This document shows, in pieces, positions 24,343-32,526 of a DNA stretch of 64,000 nt. A program made the position numbers and the translations under genes. Origin of the DNA: Bog-756 sp052143895. Lineage in GTDB: Bacteria > Actinomycetota > Acidimicrobiia > Acidimicrobiales > RAAP-2. A model generated the notes under the pieces. The model did not search any database, had not been told where the DNA came from, and saw only the letters and a list, made by a program, of their open reading frames with translations. Position 1 is the first letter of the stretch. The number at the start of each line of letters is the position of its first letter. Location: the NCBI GenBank assembly GCA_052143895.1, contig JBKQRT010000296.1:14947-78946 (forward strand), in the 5' to 3' direction.

Positions 24343-25941
24343 ATGATCGTCGGCTCCTCCCTTACCATCGAAATCGGTGACCGCACCCTGCTCCGCGACG
24401 CGTCGTTCGTGGTGGGGGCGGGTGAGAAGGTCGGCCTGGTGGGCCGCAACGGCTCCGGCAAGTCGACGTTCATCTCGGTGGTGATCGACGAGCCCGGTCG
24501 CAATGTGCGCTCGACCGGCAAGGCCGCCATCCGCGGCACCTACGGGTACCTGCCGCAGGCTCCGGTCCCGAAGGGCCTCGGGCTCGAGGCCAACGGGTTC
24601 TCCCACGTCCTGTCGGGCCGGGGGCTCGACGTGCTGGACGACGCGCTCAACAAGGCCCGGACTCAGATGTCCAAGGATCCATCCACGGAGAACATCGAGC
24701 TGTTCTCCGATCTCGAGGAGCAGTTCCGCGAGAATGGCGGCTACGAGGCCGAGTCGACCATGGCCAGGCTGGCCGACGGGCTCGGACTCCGCCAGGAGCT
24801 CCTGCTCGAGGACATCGAGCGCCTCTCGGGCGGCCAGCGCCGCCGGGTGGATCTCATCCGCATCCTCTTCCAGGGTCCCGACACCATGATCCTGGACGAG
24901 CCCACCAACCATCTCGACCTGCCGTCCAAGCGGTGGCTGATGGACGAGCTCGAGCGGTTCCCGGGCGCCATCCTCGTCGTCTCCCACGACCTCAAGCTGC
25001 TCGACCGCTCGATCAACAAGGTCCTTCATCTCGCCGACAGCCGGCTCCACGAGTTCAAGGGCACCTACTCGTCGTACATGGTGCAGCTCGAGGCAGACCA
25101 GAGCCAGCGCGAGCGGGCTGCACAGCTGGAGGGCCGCGAGATCAGGCGCCTTTCCACCCTGGCCGATTCCATGCGGGGCAGCACCAACCGGCGTGCCCGC
25201 ATCGCCAAGTCCATCGACAAGCGGGTCGAGCGCCTCGAATCGTCGAAGACCGAGGTCCAGAAGCGGGAGCGGAAGAGCTCGTTCCGGCTGCCGACCCCGC
25301 AACGCTCCGGCGAAGTGCCCCTTCGCAGCACCGGCCTCAGCGTGCGCTACGGCGAGAACGTCGTGCTGCGCTCGGTCGACTTCCACTGCCGGCGGGGCGA
25401 CCGGGTGGTGATCATCGGGCGCAACGGCGCGGGCAAGTCCAGCCTGCTGCGCTGCCTCGCCGGCGTGCAGGAACCCTCGGGTGGTCGGGTGGACCTCGGG
25501 GCGAACGTCACCGTCGGCTACTTCGCCCAGGAGCACGAGCAGGTGGATCTGGAGGTGACCGTGCTCGAGAACATCGATGACACCATCCTGGCGCAGGAGA
25601 CGGAGCGGCGGGCACTGCTCGGCATGTTCGGGATCGCCGGCAAGGCCGCGCACCAGATGCCACGGAGCCTGTCCGGCGGCGAGCGGGCCAAGCTGGGCCT
25701 GGCCATGCTGGCGGCGGGACGGGCGAACGTGCTCCTGCTCGACGAGCCCACCAACAACCTCGACCCGTCCTCCATCGAGGCGGTCGGAACCATGCTGAGC
25801 CAGTGGCCCGGGACCATCGTCGTGGTGAGCCACGACCGGACGTTCGTCCAGGCCCTCGAGCCCACCCACAGCCTCACGTTGCCGGATGAGATCTTCGCCC
25901 ACTGGGACGACGCCGAACTCGATCTCGTCGAGATGAAGTAG
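24343..25941 (+). CDS. ABC-F family ATPase
   Basis: This 532-residue protein has two ATP-binding cassettes and no membrane segments, the hallmark of ABC-F proteins, which act on ribosomes. Walker A motifs are GRNGSGKST and GRNGAGKSS; signature motifs are LSGGQRRRVDL and LSGGERAKLGL; Walker B motifs are MILDEPTNHLD and LLLDEPTNNLD. The inter-domain linker is basic and charged (RGSTNRRARIAKSIDKRVERL). Members include translation factors and antibiotic-resistance proteins, and I cannot tell which from sequence. The start is the ATG at 24343, directly before IVGSSLTIEIGDRTLL. Confidence 0.9.
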   Translation: MIVGSSLTIEIGDRTLLRDASFVVGAGEKVGLVGRNGSGKSTFISVVIDEPGRNVRSTGKAAIRGTYGYLPQAPVPKGLGLEANGFSHVLSGRGLDVLDDALNKARTQMSKDPSTENIELFSDLEEQFRENGGYEAESTMARLADGLGLRQELLLEDIERLSGGQRRRVDLIRILFQGPDTMILDEPTNHLDLPSKRWLMDELERFPGAILVVSHDLKLLDRSINKVLHLADSRLHEFKGTYSSYMVQLEADQSQRERAAQLEGREIRRLSTLADSMRGSTNRRARIAKSIDKRVERLESSKTEVQKRERKSSFRLPTPQRSGEVPLRSTGLSVRYGENVVLRSVDFHCRRGDRVVIIGRNGAGKSSLLRCLAGVQEPSGGRVDLGANVTVGYFAQEHEQVDLEVTVLENIDDTILAQETERRALLGMFGIAGKAAHQMPRSLSGGERAKLGLAMLAAGRANVLLLDEPTNNLDPSSIEAVGTMLSQWPGTIVVVSHDRTFVQALEPTHSLTLPDEIFAHWDDAELDLVEMK

Positions 25942-26004
25942 GCACGGCGGACCACCCGTGGCACGATCCGCAGCGGTGGACGCCCGTCGTGGTCGGCACC
26001 GGGC

Positions 26005-26346
26005 TCAGTTGCGGACCCGCGGCCAGATGACGGCGGCGATGTAGGCGAGGCCACCGACCGCTGCGATCCAGTCATCGGGGCCGCCACTCCCCCCATTGGC
26101 GACGTCGACGACGTAGCCGACGAGCACCGCGACGATCATCGCCAGGGCGGTGGAGGCCGTGGCCTGCAGGCCGATCCCGGCGATCCGTTCGTCGCGACGG
26201 TCGAGCAGACCCTTGATGGTCTCGCTGCGACGCCCCAGGACCACCGCGAGCGTGCTGAACACGGCCATGACCACGAACCCGCCGCTGCCCTCGCCCACCC
26301 TCCGGCCGACGGAGAAGCCGATGAGATACACGATCCCGATCAGCAC
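26005..26346 (-). CDS. small multi-pass membrane protein paired with an XRE regulator
   Basis: The ~113-residue product has three to four hydrophobic helices: LIGIVYLIGFSV, GFVVMAVFSTLAVVLG, TALAMIVAVLVGYVVDVAN and AAVGGLAYIAAVIW. A short charged loop (RRSETIKGLLDRRDERI) sits after helix two. Start is uncertain: GTG at 26346 is used because a stop lies just upstream in frame. It follows a small XRE repressor gene on the same strand. Such HTH plus small membrane protein pairs are common, but their job is unknown. Confidence 0.55.
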   Translation of the reverse strand: MLIGIVYLIGFSVGRRVGEGSGGFVVMAVFSTLAVVLGRRSETIKGLLDRRDERIAGIGLQATASTALAMIVAVLVGYVVDVANGGSGGPDDWIAAVGGLAYIAAVIWPRVRN

Positions 26347-26368
26347 GCCGACGATGGATGTGACGCAC

Positions 26369-26380
26369 TAGGGATCCCTA
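26369..26380. repeat. 12-bp perfect palindrome at the XRE gene end
   Basis: TAGGGATCCCTA is a perfect palindrome that includes the stop codon of the XRE gene (26378-26380). It lies between the two genes of the module, where it could be an operator or a weak RNA hairpin. Confidence 0.5.
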
Positions 26381-26575
26381 ATGGTCGTCCGCATGGAAGA
26401 CCTCCTCAACCGTTGTCCCGAAGAACTGGGAGATGGCGATGGCCGGTCCGAGGGCGGGGGTGTAACGACCGGTCTCGATGGAGTTGACGGTCTGACCCGA
26501 GACCTGGAGCTCGTGGGCGAGCTCGGCCTGCGAGAGGCCCTTACCGGCCTGGCGCGCCCTCACCTCGTTCCGCAC
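26378..26575 (-). CDS. small XRE-family transcriptional regulator
   Basis: This 65-residue protein is a stand-alone XRE/Cro-type helix-turn-helix: VRARQAGKGLSQAELAHEL, recognition helix VSGQTVNSIETGRYTPAL, and a C-terminal FGTTVEEVFHADD. The start is a GTG at 26575. It is the first gene of a two-gene unit with the small membrane protein. An imperfect inverted repeat just upstream suggests it controls its own promoter. Confidence 0.8.
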   Translation of the reverse strand: MRNEVRARQAGKGLSQAELAHELQVSGQTVNSIETGRYTPALGPAIAISQFFGTTVEEVFHADDH

Positions 26576-26588
26576 GACCCGCCGCCGA

Positions 26589-26606
26589 TGTAAAGCTCAC
26601 TTGTCA
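26589..26606. promoter_or_regulatory. imperfect inverted repeat upstream of the XRE gene
   Basis: TGTAAAG and CTTGTCA are separated by 4 bp and match in five of seven inverted positions. It lies 14 bp before the XRE start in otherwise GC-rich DNA, and the AT-rich bases overlap a likely -10 region, as expected of an autoregulatory operator. Confidence 0.35.
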
Positions 26607-26828
26607 TCGCCCTCATCGTGCGCTTCGAGCGATGCCGTGCCGAGCGAACGTGTCATGCCGCACGCGGGCGATCCGGCTGCCACGACGGGGGAGCCGACTC
26701 CGCGTGGTGTCGGCGTTCCCGAGGTCGGCACCGGCCCGAGCGGCATCGCGTCTACCCACCCCGTGCGGACGATGGCAGGGGCGTCGTCGACGCACCCCTC
26801 GACGATGCTCGAGGTGCGCGCCGCCCGG

Positions 26829-27836
26829 TCAGGGGGCGGCCCGGGACGGCCGCCCGTTGCCGCTGACCGCGGCGTCGTCGGTCCCGCCGACGTCCTTCAT
26901 CGCGTCCACCAGCACCTGCGCAGCCCCCACCAACCCGGCCGCCTCGTAGGGCACGACCACCTTCGAGTTGGGCGCGGTGGCGAGGGCCTGGAGCGCCCGC
27001 AGCTGCATGATGGCCAGCGTGTTGGCCTTGATGACCGACGTGTCGATGGCGTTGAGGGCCAGGGACTCCCCCTCGCCCCGCAGCTCGGTGGCCCGCTTCT
27101 CGCCGTCGGCTCGCAGCTCGAGCGCCTGCTTCTGCGCCTCGGCGGCGAGGATGGCCGCCTGCTTCTGGCCCTCGGCCTCCAGGACCGCTGCCTGCTTGCG
27201 GCCCTGGGCGCTGTTGATGGCCGCCTGCTGCTCGCCTTCGGACTTCAAGATGGCGGCCCGCTTGTGCTGCTCGGCCTCCTTCTGCTCGGACATCGCCTGC
27301 AGCACGTTGGTCGGCGGGGTGATGTCGAGGATCTCGATGCGGTTGAGACGGACCCCCCACTTGAGGGTGGCCTCGGCCATGTGGTCCTGCATCTTCGAGT
27401 TGATGGTCTCCCGCTCCGAGAGGGACTCGTCGAGGGTCAGCTCGCCGAACACGGCGCGCAACGCGGTCCTGGCCATCTGGTCGATGGCGAGCCCGAAGTC
27501 GTTGACCTCGAACAGGGCCAGCTTCACGTCGGTCACCTGGCAGAAGATGGTCGCGCTGACCCACAGCGACACGTTGTCCTTGGTGATCACCGCCTGCTGA
27601 TCGCCCGTCCGGGGGAACTCGCGGATGTCCACCTTGTCCATCCGGTCGGCGAGCGGCATGAGCACGTGCAGCCCCGGCTGGTGGATGGTCCGGAACTCAC
27701 CGAACCGCTTGACCACCCCGACGCAGCCCTGCTGCACCACTTTGAGACACGACTTGAGGAACACCACGATGAAGGCGAAGATGGCCACGGCCACCACCAC
27801 CACACCGACCTCCGTACCGACGCCACCGATGATCAT
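26829..27836 (-). CDS. SPFH/band-7 family membrane protein (stomatin-like)
   Basis: The 335-residue protein has one N-terminal membrane helix (VGVVVVAVAIFAFIVVFL) followed by an SPFH domain: VVQQGCVGVVKRFGEF, HVLMPLADRMDKVDIRE and DNVSLWVSATIFCQVTD. It ends in a long Ala/Gln/Glu-rich coiled coil (about residues 185-285). Such proteins oligomerise as membrane microdomain scaffolds. The ATG at 27836 has GGAGG upstream. An NfeD-type gene precedes it by 84 bp on the same strand, the usual SPFH-NfeD partnership. Quality-control of membrane proteins is the family-level suggestion; the partner protease could be FtsH, but this is inference. Confidence 0.85.
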   Translation of the reverse strand: MIIGGVGTEVGVVVVAVAIFAFIVVFLKSCLKVVQQGCVGVVKRFGEFRTIHQPGLHVLMPLADRMDKVDIREFPRTGDQQAVITKDNVSLWVSATIFCQVTDVKLALFEVNDFGLAIDQMARTALRAVFGELTLDESLSERETINSKMQDHMAEATLKWGVRLNRIEILDITPPTNVLQAMSEQKEAEQHKRAAILKSEGEQQAAINSAQGRKQAAVLEAEGQKQAAILAAEAQKQALELRADGEKRATELRGEGESLALNAIDTSVIKANTLAIMQLRALQALATAPNSKVVVPYEAAGLVGAAQVLVDAMKDVGGTDDAAVSGNGRPSRAAP

Positions 27837-27920
27837 GGGGACCACCTCCTGCTCCCCACTGTAGGCACTCCGGGTCGCGCCCGCGCCTGCCGGACCGCCC
27901 GGCGCGGCGGTCGACAGCGG

Positions 27921-28133
27921 TCAGGCGTCGCTGGTCGGGTAGACGACGAGCAGTCCGCGTTCGACGTCGGCGACGACGACGGTCGTACCAGGGGCGATGG
28001 TCGTCCCGGGAAACAGGGACACCGCGTACCACTCCTCGCCGCGGGAGAACACCGATCCTGGCTGGTGCGGATCGGACACCGCCTTCTTCACCACCGCCGT
28101 CTCGCCGATCATGCCCGAGACACCGTTCAACAT
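27921..28133 (-). CDS. NfeD-like OB-fold protein without membrane domain
   Basis: The ATG at 28133 has GGAG twice upstream and gives 70 residues. The NfeD C-terminal beta-barrel pattern is seen in MIGETAVVKKAV, GSVFSRGEEWYAV and IAPGTTVVVADVERGLLVVYP. No membrane helix and no ClpP-type protease domain are present, which is unusual since short NfeD proteins normally carry membrane helices. An open frame extends upstream to 28358 but contains no hydrophobic stretch. It sits directly before the SPFH gene and probably acts with it. Confidence 0.7.
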   Translation of the reverse strand: MLNGVSGMIGETAVVKKAVSDPHQPGSVFSRGEEWYAVSLFPGTTIAPGTTVVVADVERGLLVVYPTSDA

Positions 28134-28288
28134 CTCCGACTCCGTTCCCGACCCCGGCCCCACACTGACGGGGTCGAGCGTTGTGCTCCTGGTCCGCACT
28201 ATACGGCGTCCGCCCGCCACATCAGCTCGGCCCCCGGCTTCCTGAGGTTCGGTCGCCTGCCGGGGCGCCCGCGCCCGGTGGTTCGGGA

Positions 28289-28294
28289 TACGGT
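28289..28294 (+). promoter_or_regulatory. -10 hexamer TACGGT, leaderless-type promoter
   Basis: TACGGT ends 5 nt before the ATG at 28300, one base shorter than the common 6-nt spacing seen elsewhere here. Confidence 0.45.
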
Positions 28295-28299
28295 GCGCC

Positions 28300-29184
28300 A
28301 TGACCACCCCACCGGCGCGCACGGTCTCACCGCTCACCGCACGCAAGACCTGGCGCACGCTCGAACCGCTCCACGGGATGATCTACTTCGCCCCCGAGGC
28401 CCCGGCCTCGTACGCCCGGCTGGGCATCGCACCCGAGGCCGGCTACTTCGCCTCCCGCGCTGCGGCCATGGGTCCGGTCGGCGCCGACGTGGTGATCGCC
28501 ACGTTCTACAACTTCGCTCCCGAGCTGGTCCGGGCGGCCATCCCCGCTGCGTGGTCGGCGGCGGCGCCGGCGGACGTGCTGGCCGGTCGGCTCGAGGCCG
28601 CGGACGGTGCCCTGCGCCGGATGCTCGGCGAGGGCGTGGACTCCCCCGAGATGGCCCGGGCCGCCGACCTCGCCCGACGGGCCGCCGAGCGGGCCGCCGG
28701 GCGTCCCGAGGGCCGGCCGCTGTTCGCCGCCCACGCCGGTCTCGAGTGGCCGGGGGCCGCCCATCTGGTGCTCTGGCATGCCCAGACCCAGCTGCGCGAA
28801 TTCCGGGGCGACGGCCACATCGCCGCCCTGGTCGTGCACGATCTCGATCCGGTCGAGGCGCTGGCCCTGCACCTGGCCACGGGCGAGGTGTCCGAGGCAT
28901 TCCTCACCGGGACCCGGGGATGGTCGGACGAGGCGTGGGGTGCCGGCGTGGCCCGCCTGCACGACCGTGGCCTGGTCGACGGGGTCACGCCCACCCCCGA
29001 GCACCCGGCGACGCTCAAGCTCACCGCGGCAGGTGGTTCGCTGCGCCAGGAGATCGAGGACCAGACCGACCGGTTGGCGGTCGTGGCCTACGAAGCCCTC
29101 GGCGACGACGTCTGCGGCGAGCTCCGCGCCCTGGCCCGGCCCTTCAGCCGCGCCGTGGTCGACGCCGCCGGGTTCGGTGCCTGA
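28300..29184 (+). CDS. SCO6745-family protein (winged-helix-like)
   Basis: The 294-residue protein matches my recollection of the actinobacterial SCO6745 family: an N-terminal LEPLHGMIYFAPEAPASYARLG, GYFASRAAAMGPVGADVVIATFYNFAPELV, FAAHAGLEWP and a C-terminal LADHEAxT-type segment replaced here by DQTDRLAVVAYEAL. These proteins contain two winged-helix-like halves but their function is unknown. It is cytosolic, has no signal peptide and is divergent from the NfeD-SPFH pair. Confidence 0.68.
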   Translation: MTTPPARTVSPLTARKTWRTLEPLHGMIYFAPEAPASYARLGIAPEAGYFASRAAAMGPVGADVVIATFYNFAPELVRAAIPAAWSAAAPADVLAGRLEAADGALRRMLGEGVDSPEMARAADLARRAAERAAGRPEGRPLFAAHAGLEWPGAAHLVLWHAQTQLREFRGDGHIAALVVHDLDPVEALALHLATGEVSEAFLTGTRGWSDEAWGAGVARLHDRGLVDGVTPTPEHPATLKLTAAGGSLRQEIEDQTDRLAVVAYEALGDDVCGELRALARPFSRAVVDAAGFGA

Positions 29185-29206
29185 CGTGCGGCCGCACCTC
29201 CCGCCG

Positions 29207-29893
29207 TCACCCGCCGGTCACCAGGTCGGCGAGGCGGGTCTCCTCCCCGGGTAGGGTCACCACCGTGTAGCCGGAGCGCTCGGCCAACCACTGGCGGTTC
29301 CGCCGGTGGATGTCGTGGTGGGCGTCGAACCGGTCGAGGACCACCACCGTCGGCACGGCGCCGAGTGCCTCGTTGGTCTGGGAGAGCGCGTCCATCGAGA
29401 GCCGCACCGCGTTGATGGTGCCGAGACCGGCGTCGGCCACCAGCACCACCACGTCGGGGGCCAGGGCCAGGGCCATGTCGGTGGCGTCCCCGTCGGCGGC
29501 TTGGGGCGAACGCACCCCACCGGCCATCTCGACTACGCCCACCTGCACGGGCCCCGCGGGCCAGCTCATCTCCGCGACCAGATCGGCCACGGTGAACGGC
29601 GGCTGACCGAGTGCCTCGGCGGCCATCGGCGGGGCCATGGCCCGGTGGTAGGAGCGGAACGAGTGGCAGACCGCACCGGGATGCTCGCCGGAGGCCGCAC
29701 CCAGCGCCTCGGCATCCGTCGGTCCGCCGAGCCGTGCGCCCTCCGAATCGATGTCGAACGACTGGGCCGGTTTGCGGGCGGCCACCGTCAGGCCCCGGTC
29801 GCGGAGCTCGCGGAGCAGGCGCCCGGACACCCAGGTCTTGCCCACCTCGGTCCCGGTGCCGCACACCAGCACCAGCCGTTCAGGACGCGACAC
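29207..29893 (-). CDS. bioD: dethiobiotin synthetase
   Basis: BioD carboxylates 7,8-diaminopelargonate with ATP and CO2 to form the ureido ring of dethiobiotin. The 228-residue protein has the P-loop CGTGTEVGKTW, the substrate-binding Lys segment ARKPAQSF, GVVEMAGGVRSPQ and VVLVADAGLGTINAVRLS. I start at the GTG at 29893, which overlaps the bioF end by 14 bp. It is the last gene of the bioA-F-D operon; bioB lies 9 kb away on the other strand. Confidence 0.92.
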   Translation of the reverse strand: MSRPERLVLVCGTGTEVGKTWVSGRLLRELRDRGLTVAARKPAQSFDIDSEGARLGGPTDAEALGAASGEHPGAVCHSFRSYHRAMAPPMAAEALGQPPFTVADLVAEMSWPAGPVQVGVVEMAGGVRSPQAADGDATDMALALAPDVVVLVADAGLGTINAVRLSMDALSQTNEALGAVPTVVVLDRFDAHHDIHRRNRQWLAERSGYTVVTLPGEETRLADLVTGG

Positions 29894-31088
29894 GCCGACG
29901 GTCCACTCCGCGGACGGCCGGCGGCGCGCCGTGCCCGAGCGCCACGAGCCCCTGGACGAGCCGGTCGACCTGGTCGTCGGTGTGGGCAGCCGACAAGGTG
30001 ATCCGCAGGCGAGAGGTGCCCGGGGCGACGGTCGGGGGACGGATCGCCGGCACCCACACACCGGCCGCCAGGAGATCGGACGAGGACCTGACGGCGTCGT
30101 CCTCGCCGCCGATGACCACGGGCACGATCGGCGACGGGTGCCCGGGCGGCAGCCCCACCACGGCCGTCACCCGGGCCACGTGGTCGCCCAGCCGCGCCCG
30201 CAGCTCCCGGCCCTCGCCGGAGCGGACGACGCCCACCGCGGCCAGGGCCGCCGCCGCGTCGGCCGGGGTCGGTGCCGTGGTGAAGATGTAGGGGCGGGCC
30301 CGGTTGACCAGCAGCTCCACGAAGCGTGCCGGCCCGGCCACGAACCCACCCAGCGAGCCGAGCGTCTTGGACAGGGTGCCGACTCGGAGGATGTCCGCGC
30401 CAAGGCCGGCCGCAGCTGCCGGCAGCTCGGGGCCGAGGACGGCATGGGCCTCGTCGAGGACCAGCAGGGCGCCGTGCCGGCCGGCCACCTCGACCAACCG
30501 GTCGAGGTCCACCGCGTCGCCGTCCATGGAGAACACCGTGTCGGACACGACAATCGGGCGGCCGACCGAACCGGCCAGTGCGGCGTCGAGGCGGTCGAGG
30601 TCCAGGTGGGGGTAGACGGTCACCCGGGCGCGCGCCATGCGGCACCCGTCGATGATCGACGCGTGGTTGAGCTCGTCCGAGAACACCTCGGCGCCCTCGG
30701 TCCCGAAGACCGACAGCACGGCCAGGTTGGCGGCGAACCCGGTCGGCAGGACGACCGCGCCCTCGCACTCCTTCCACGAGGCGAGGGCGTCCTCGAGCTC
30801 GGCGTGCACCGGCCGGGACCCGGTGACCAGGCGGGAGGCACCCGAGCCGGCACCCCACCGGTCGAGCGCCCGGTGGGCGGCGGCCACCACGTCGGGGTGC
30901 GACGAGAGGCCCAGGTAGTCGTTGGAGGCGAACGACACGACCGGCGAGAGACCACCGGCAGCCCCCTCGAGCAGCCCCACCGGCCCGGCGGCGTCGAACG
31001 TGCGCGGTCGGCGCCACTGCCCGGCCGCCTCTACCACCCGGCACGACTCATCGGCCCACGCCGCCCATCCGAGGCCGGCGCCGGTCAC
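29880..31088 (-). CDS. bioF: 8-amino-7-oxononanoate synthase
   Basis: BioF condenses pimeloyl-CoA or pimeloyl-ACP with alanine. The 402-residue PLP enzyme has FASNDYLGLSSHPDV, GSGASRLVTGSRPVH, the SFASNDYLG-type N-terminus, DEAHAVLG and the PLP lysine in GTLSKTLGSLGGF. The GTG start at 31088 overlaps the bioA stop by 4 bp (GTGA), so the operon is translationally coupled. Residues contacting the substrate look conserved. No genes for pimelate formation are visible in this window. Confidence 0.94.
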   Translation of the reverse strand: MTGAGLGWAAWADESCRVVEAAGQWRRPRTFDAAGPVGLLEGAAGGLSPVVSFASNDYLGLSSHPDVVAAAHRALDRWGAGSGASRLVTGSRPVHAELEDALASWKECEGAVVLPTGFAANLAVLSVFGTEGAEVFSDELNHASIIDGCRMARARVTVYPHLDLDRLDAALAGSVGRPIVVSDTVFSMDGDAVDLDRLVEVAGRHGALLVLDEAHAVLGPELPAAAAGLGADILRVGTLSKTLGSLGGFVAGPARFVELLVNRARPYIFTTAPTPADAAAALAAVGVVRSGEGRELRARLGDHVARVTAVVGLPPGHPSPIVPVVIGGEDDAVRSSSDLLAAGVWVPAIRPPTVAPGTSRLRITLSAAHTDDQVDRLVQGLVALGHGAPPAVRGVDRRRVAS

Positions 31089-32419
31089 CGTCGGTCCTCG
31101 TCCACCACCGCGTCGATCGAGGCGGCGAGCACGTCGACGATCCGGTCCACCTCGTCGGGGGTGGTGGTCAGTGGTGGCATGAGCACCACCACGTCACCCA
31201 GTGGGCGGAGCAGGACCCCGCGCCGGACGGCACCGGCGCACACCCGCCGCCCCCAGCGCTCCGAACCGGCCGGCGGGGACAGCTCGACGCCGGCCATCAG
31301 GCCGCGCTGGCGTACCTCCCCGACGCCGGGCCGGCCCGCCACCGTGTCCGCCAGGCGGCGCGCCAGCCGGTCGGCGGCGGCCCTGACCGTCGTCAGCACG
31401 TCCCACTCCTCGATGAGCTGGAGATGGCGCAGGGCCACGGCGCAGGCCAACGCGTTCCCCCCGTAAGAGTGGCCGTGGTAGAAGGTCTCCGCCCCGAGGT
31501 CGGGGCCGTCGAACGCCCGGAAGACCGCCCCGGAAGCCACCGTGGCCGACAGCGGGAGGTACCCGCCGGTGATGCCCTTGCCCAGGCATAGGATGTCCGG
31601 GCGGAAGTGCGGGCCGGCCCACTCCGAGGCGAACAGCTTCCCCGTACGCCCGAACCCGGTGGCCACCTCGTCGCAGATCAGCAGGACCCCGTTCGACCGG
31701 CACGCGTGGCCCACCCGGGCCAGGTCGGCAGGTTCGGCGACGAGGATGCCCGAGGCCCCCTGGACCAGGGGTTCGATGACCACGGCGGCGAGGGAGTCGG
31801 CGTGCGCCTCGATGGCGCCGACCAGCTTGGTCGCCCAGTCGGGCGAGGCGTACCCGGGCGTGCGGACGACCGCGAACCGCAGCGGGTCGAAGATGGTGGT
31901 GCCGAACCCGCCGTCCCCGAGCGACAGGGCGCCCACCGTGTCGCCGTGGTATGCGCCCCCGAGCGCCAGGAACCGGTCGTGCCCGGTCTCGCCCCGGTTG
32001 ATCCAGTACTGGAACGCCATCTTGAGCGCCTGCTCGACGGCAACCGCCCCGTCCGAGGCGAACATCACGTGGGGATGGTCCACCGGCGCCACCGCGGCCA
32101 GCGCCTCGGCGAACTCCACCGCCGCCCGGCTGCCGTTGCCGAGCAGCGTGGCGTGGGCCACCCGGCCCACCTGGTCCACGACGGCGGCGTCGAGCTCCGG
32201 GACGTGGTGGCCGAGCGTGGTGACCCACAGCGAGGAGATAGCGTCGAAGTAGCGCCGTCCCGCCACGTCGACGAGCTCCCGGCCCTCGGCGCGGTCGACG
32301 ATGATCGGCGTGCTGTCCGGATAGGCGGCCATCTGGGTGAACCCGTGCCAGACGACCGCCGCGTCCCGTACCACCCACGGGTCGGCAGCGGGCGCCGGAC
32401 GCTGCGGCTCGGTCTCCAT
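31085..32419 (-). CDS. bioA: adenosylmethionine-8-amino-7-oxononanoate aminotransferase
   Basis: BioA uses SAM as amino donor to form 7,8-diaminopelargonate. The 444-residue class III aminotransferase shows YFDAISSLWVTTLGHH, ASDGAVAVEQALKMAFQYW, LGGAYHGDTVGALS, ICDEVATGFGRTGK and the PLP lysine in CLGKGITGGYLP. HGHSYGGNALACAVA is typical of the family. It is the first gene of the operon bioA-bioF-bioD, with about 107 bp to the divergent ribC start. I saw no BirA-like palindrome in this gap. Confidence 0.94.
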   Translation of the reverse strand: METEPQRPAPAADPWVVRDAAVVWHGFTQMAAYPDSTPIIVDRAEGRELVDVAGRRYFDAISSLWVTTLGHHVPELDAAVVDQVGRVAHATLLGNGSRAAVEFAEALAAVAPVDHPHVMFASDGAVAVEQALKMAFQYWINRGETGHDRFLALGGAYHGDTVGALSLGDGGFGTTIFDPLRFAVVRTPGYASPDWATKLVGAIEAHADSLAAVVIEPLVQGASGILVAEPADLARVGHACRSNGVLLICDEVATGFGRTGKLFASEWAGPHFRPDILCLGKGITGGYLPLSATVASGAVFRAFDGPDLGAETFYHGHSYGGNALACAVALRHLQLIEEWDVLTTVRAAADRLARRLADTVAGRPGVGEVRQRGLMAGVELSPPAGSERWGRRVCAGAVRRGVLLRPLGDVVVLMPPLTTTPDEVDRIVDVLAASIDAVVDEDRR

Positions 32420-32514
32420 CGGGGAGAGTCTTGTCGACGGCGCGGGCCCGGTCGAACCGGTCGACCGCCACCTCGGTGGGCCGACGCCCAGGCCAGGCGC
32501 CCGAGCCGGACCGG

Positions 32515-32520
32515 TAGGAT
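32515..32520 (+). promoter_or_regulatory. -10 hexamer TAGGAT, leaderless-type promoter of ribC
   Basis: TAGGAT is followed by exactly 6 nt and the ATG at 32527. It is a close match to a consensus -10. Confidence 0.6.
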
Positions 32521-32526
32521 GCGGCC

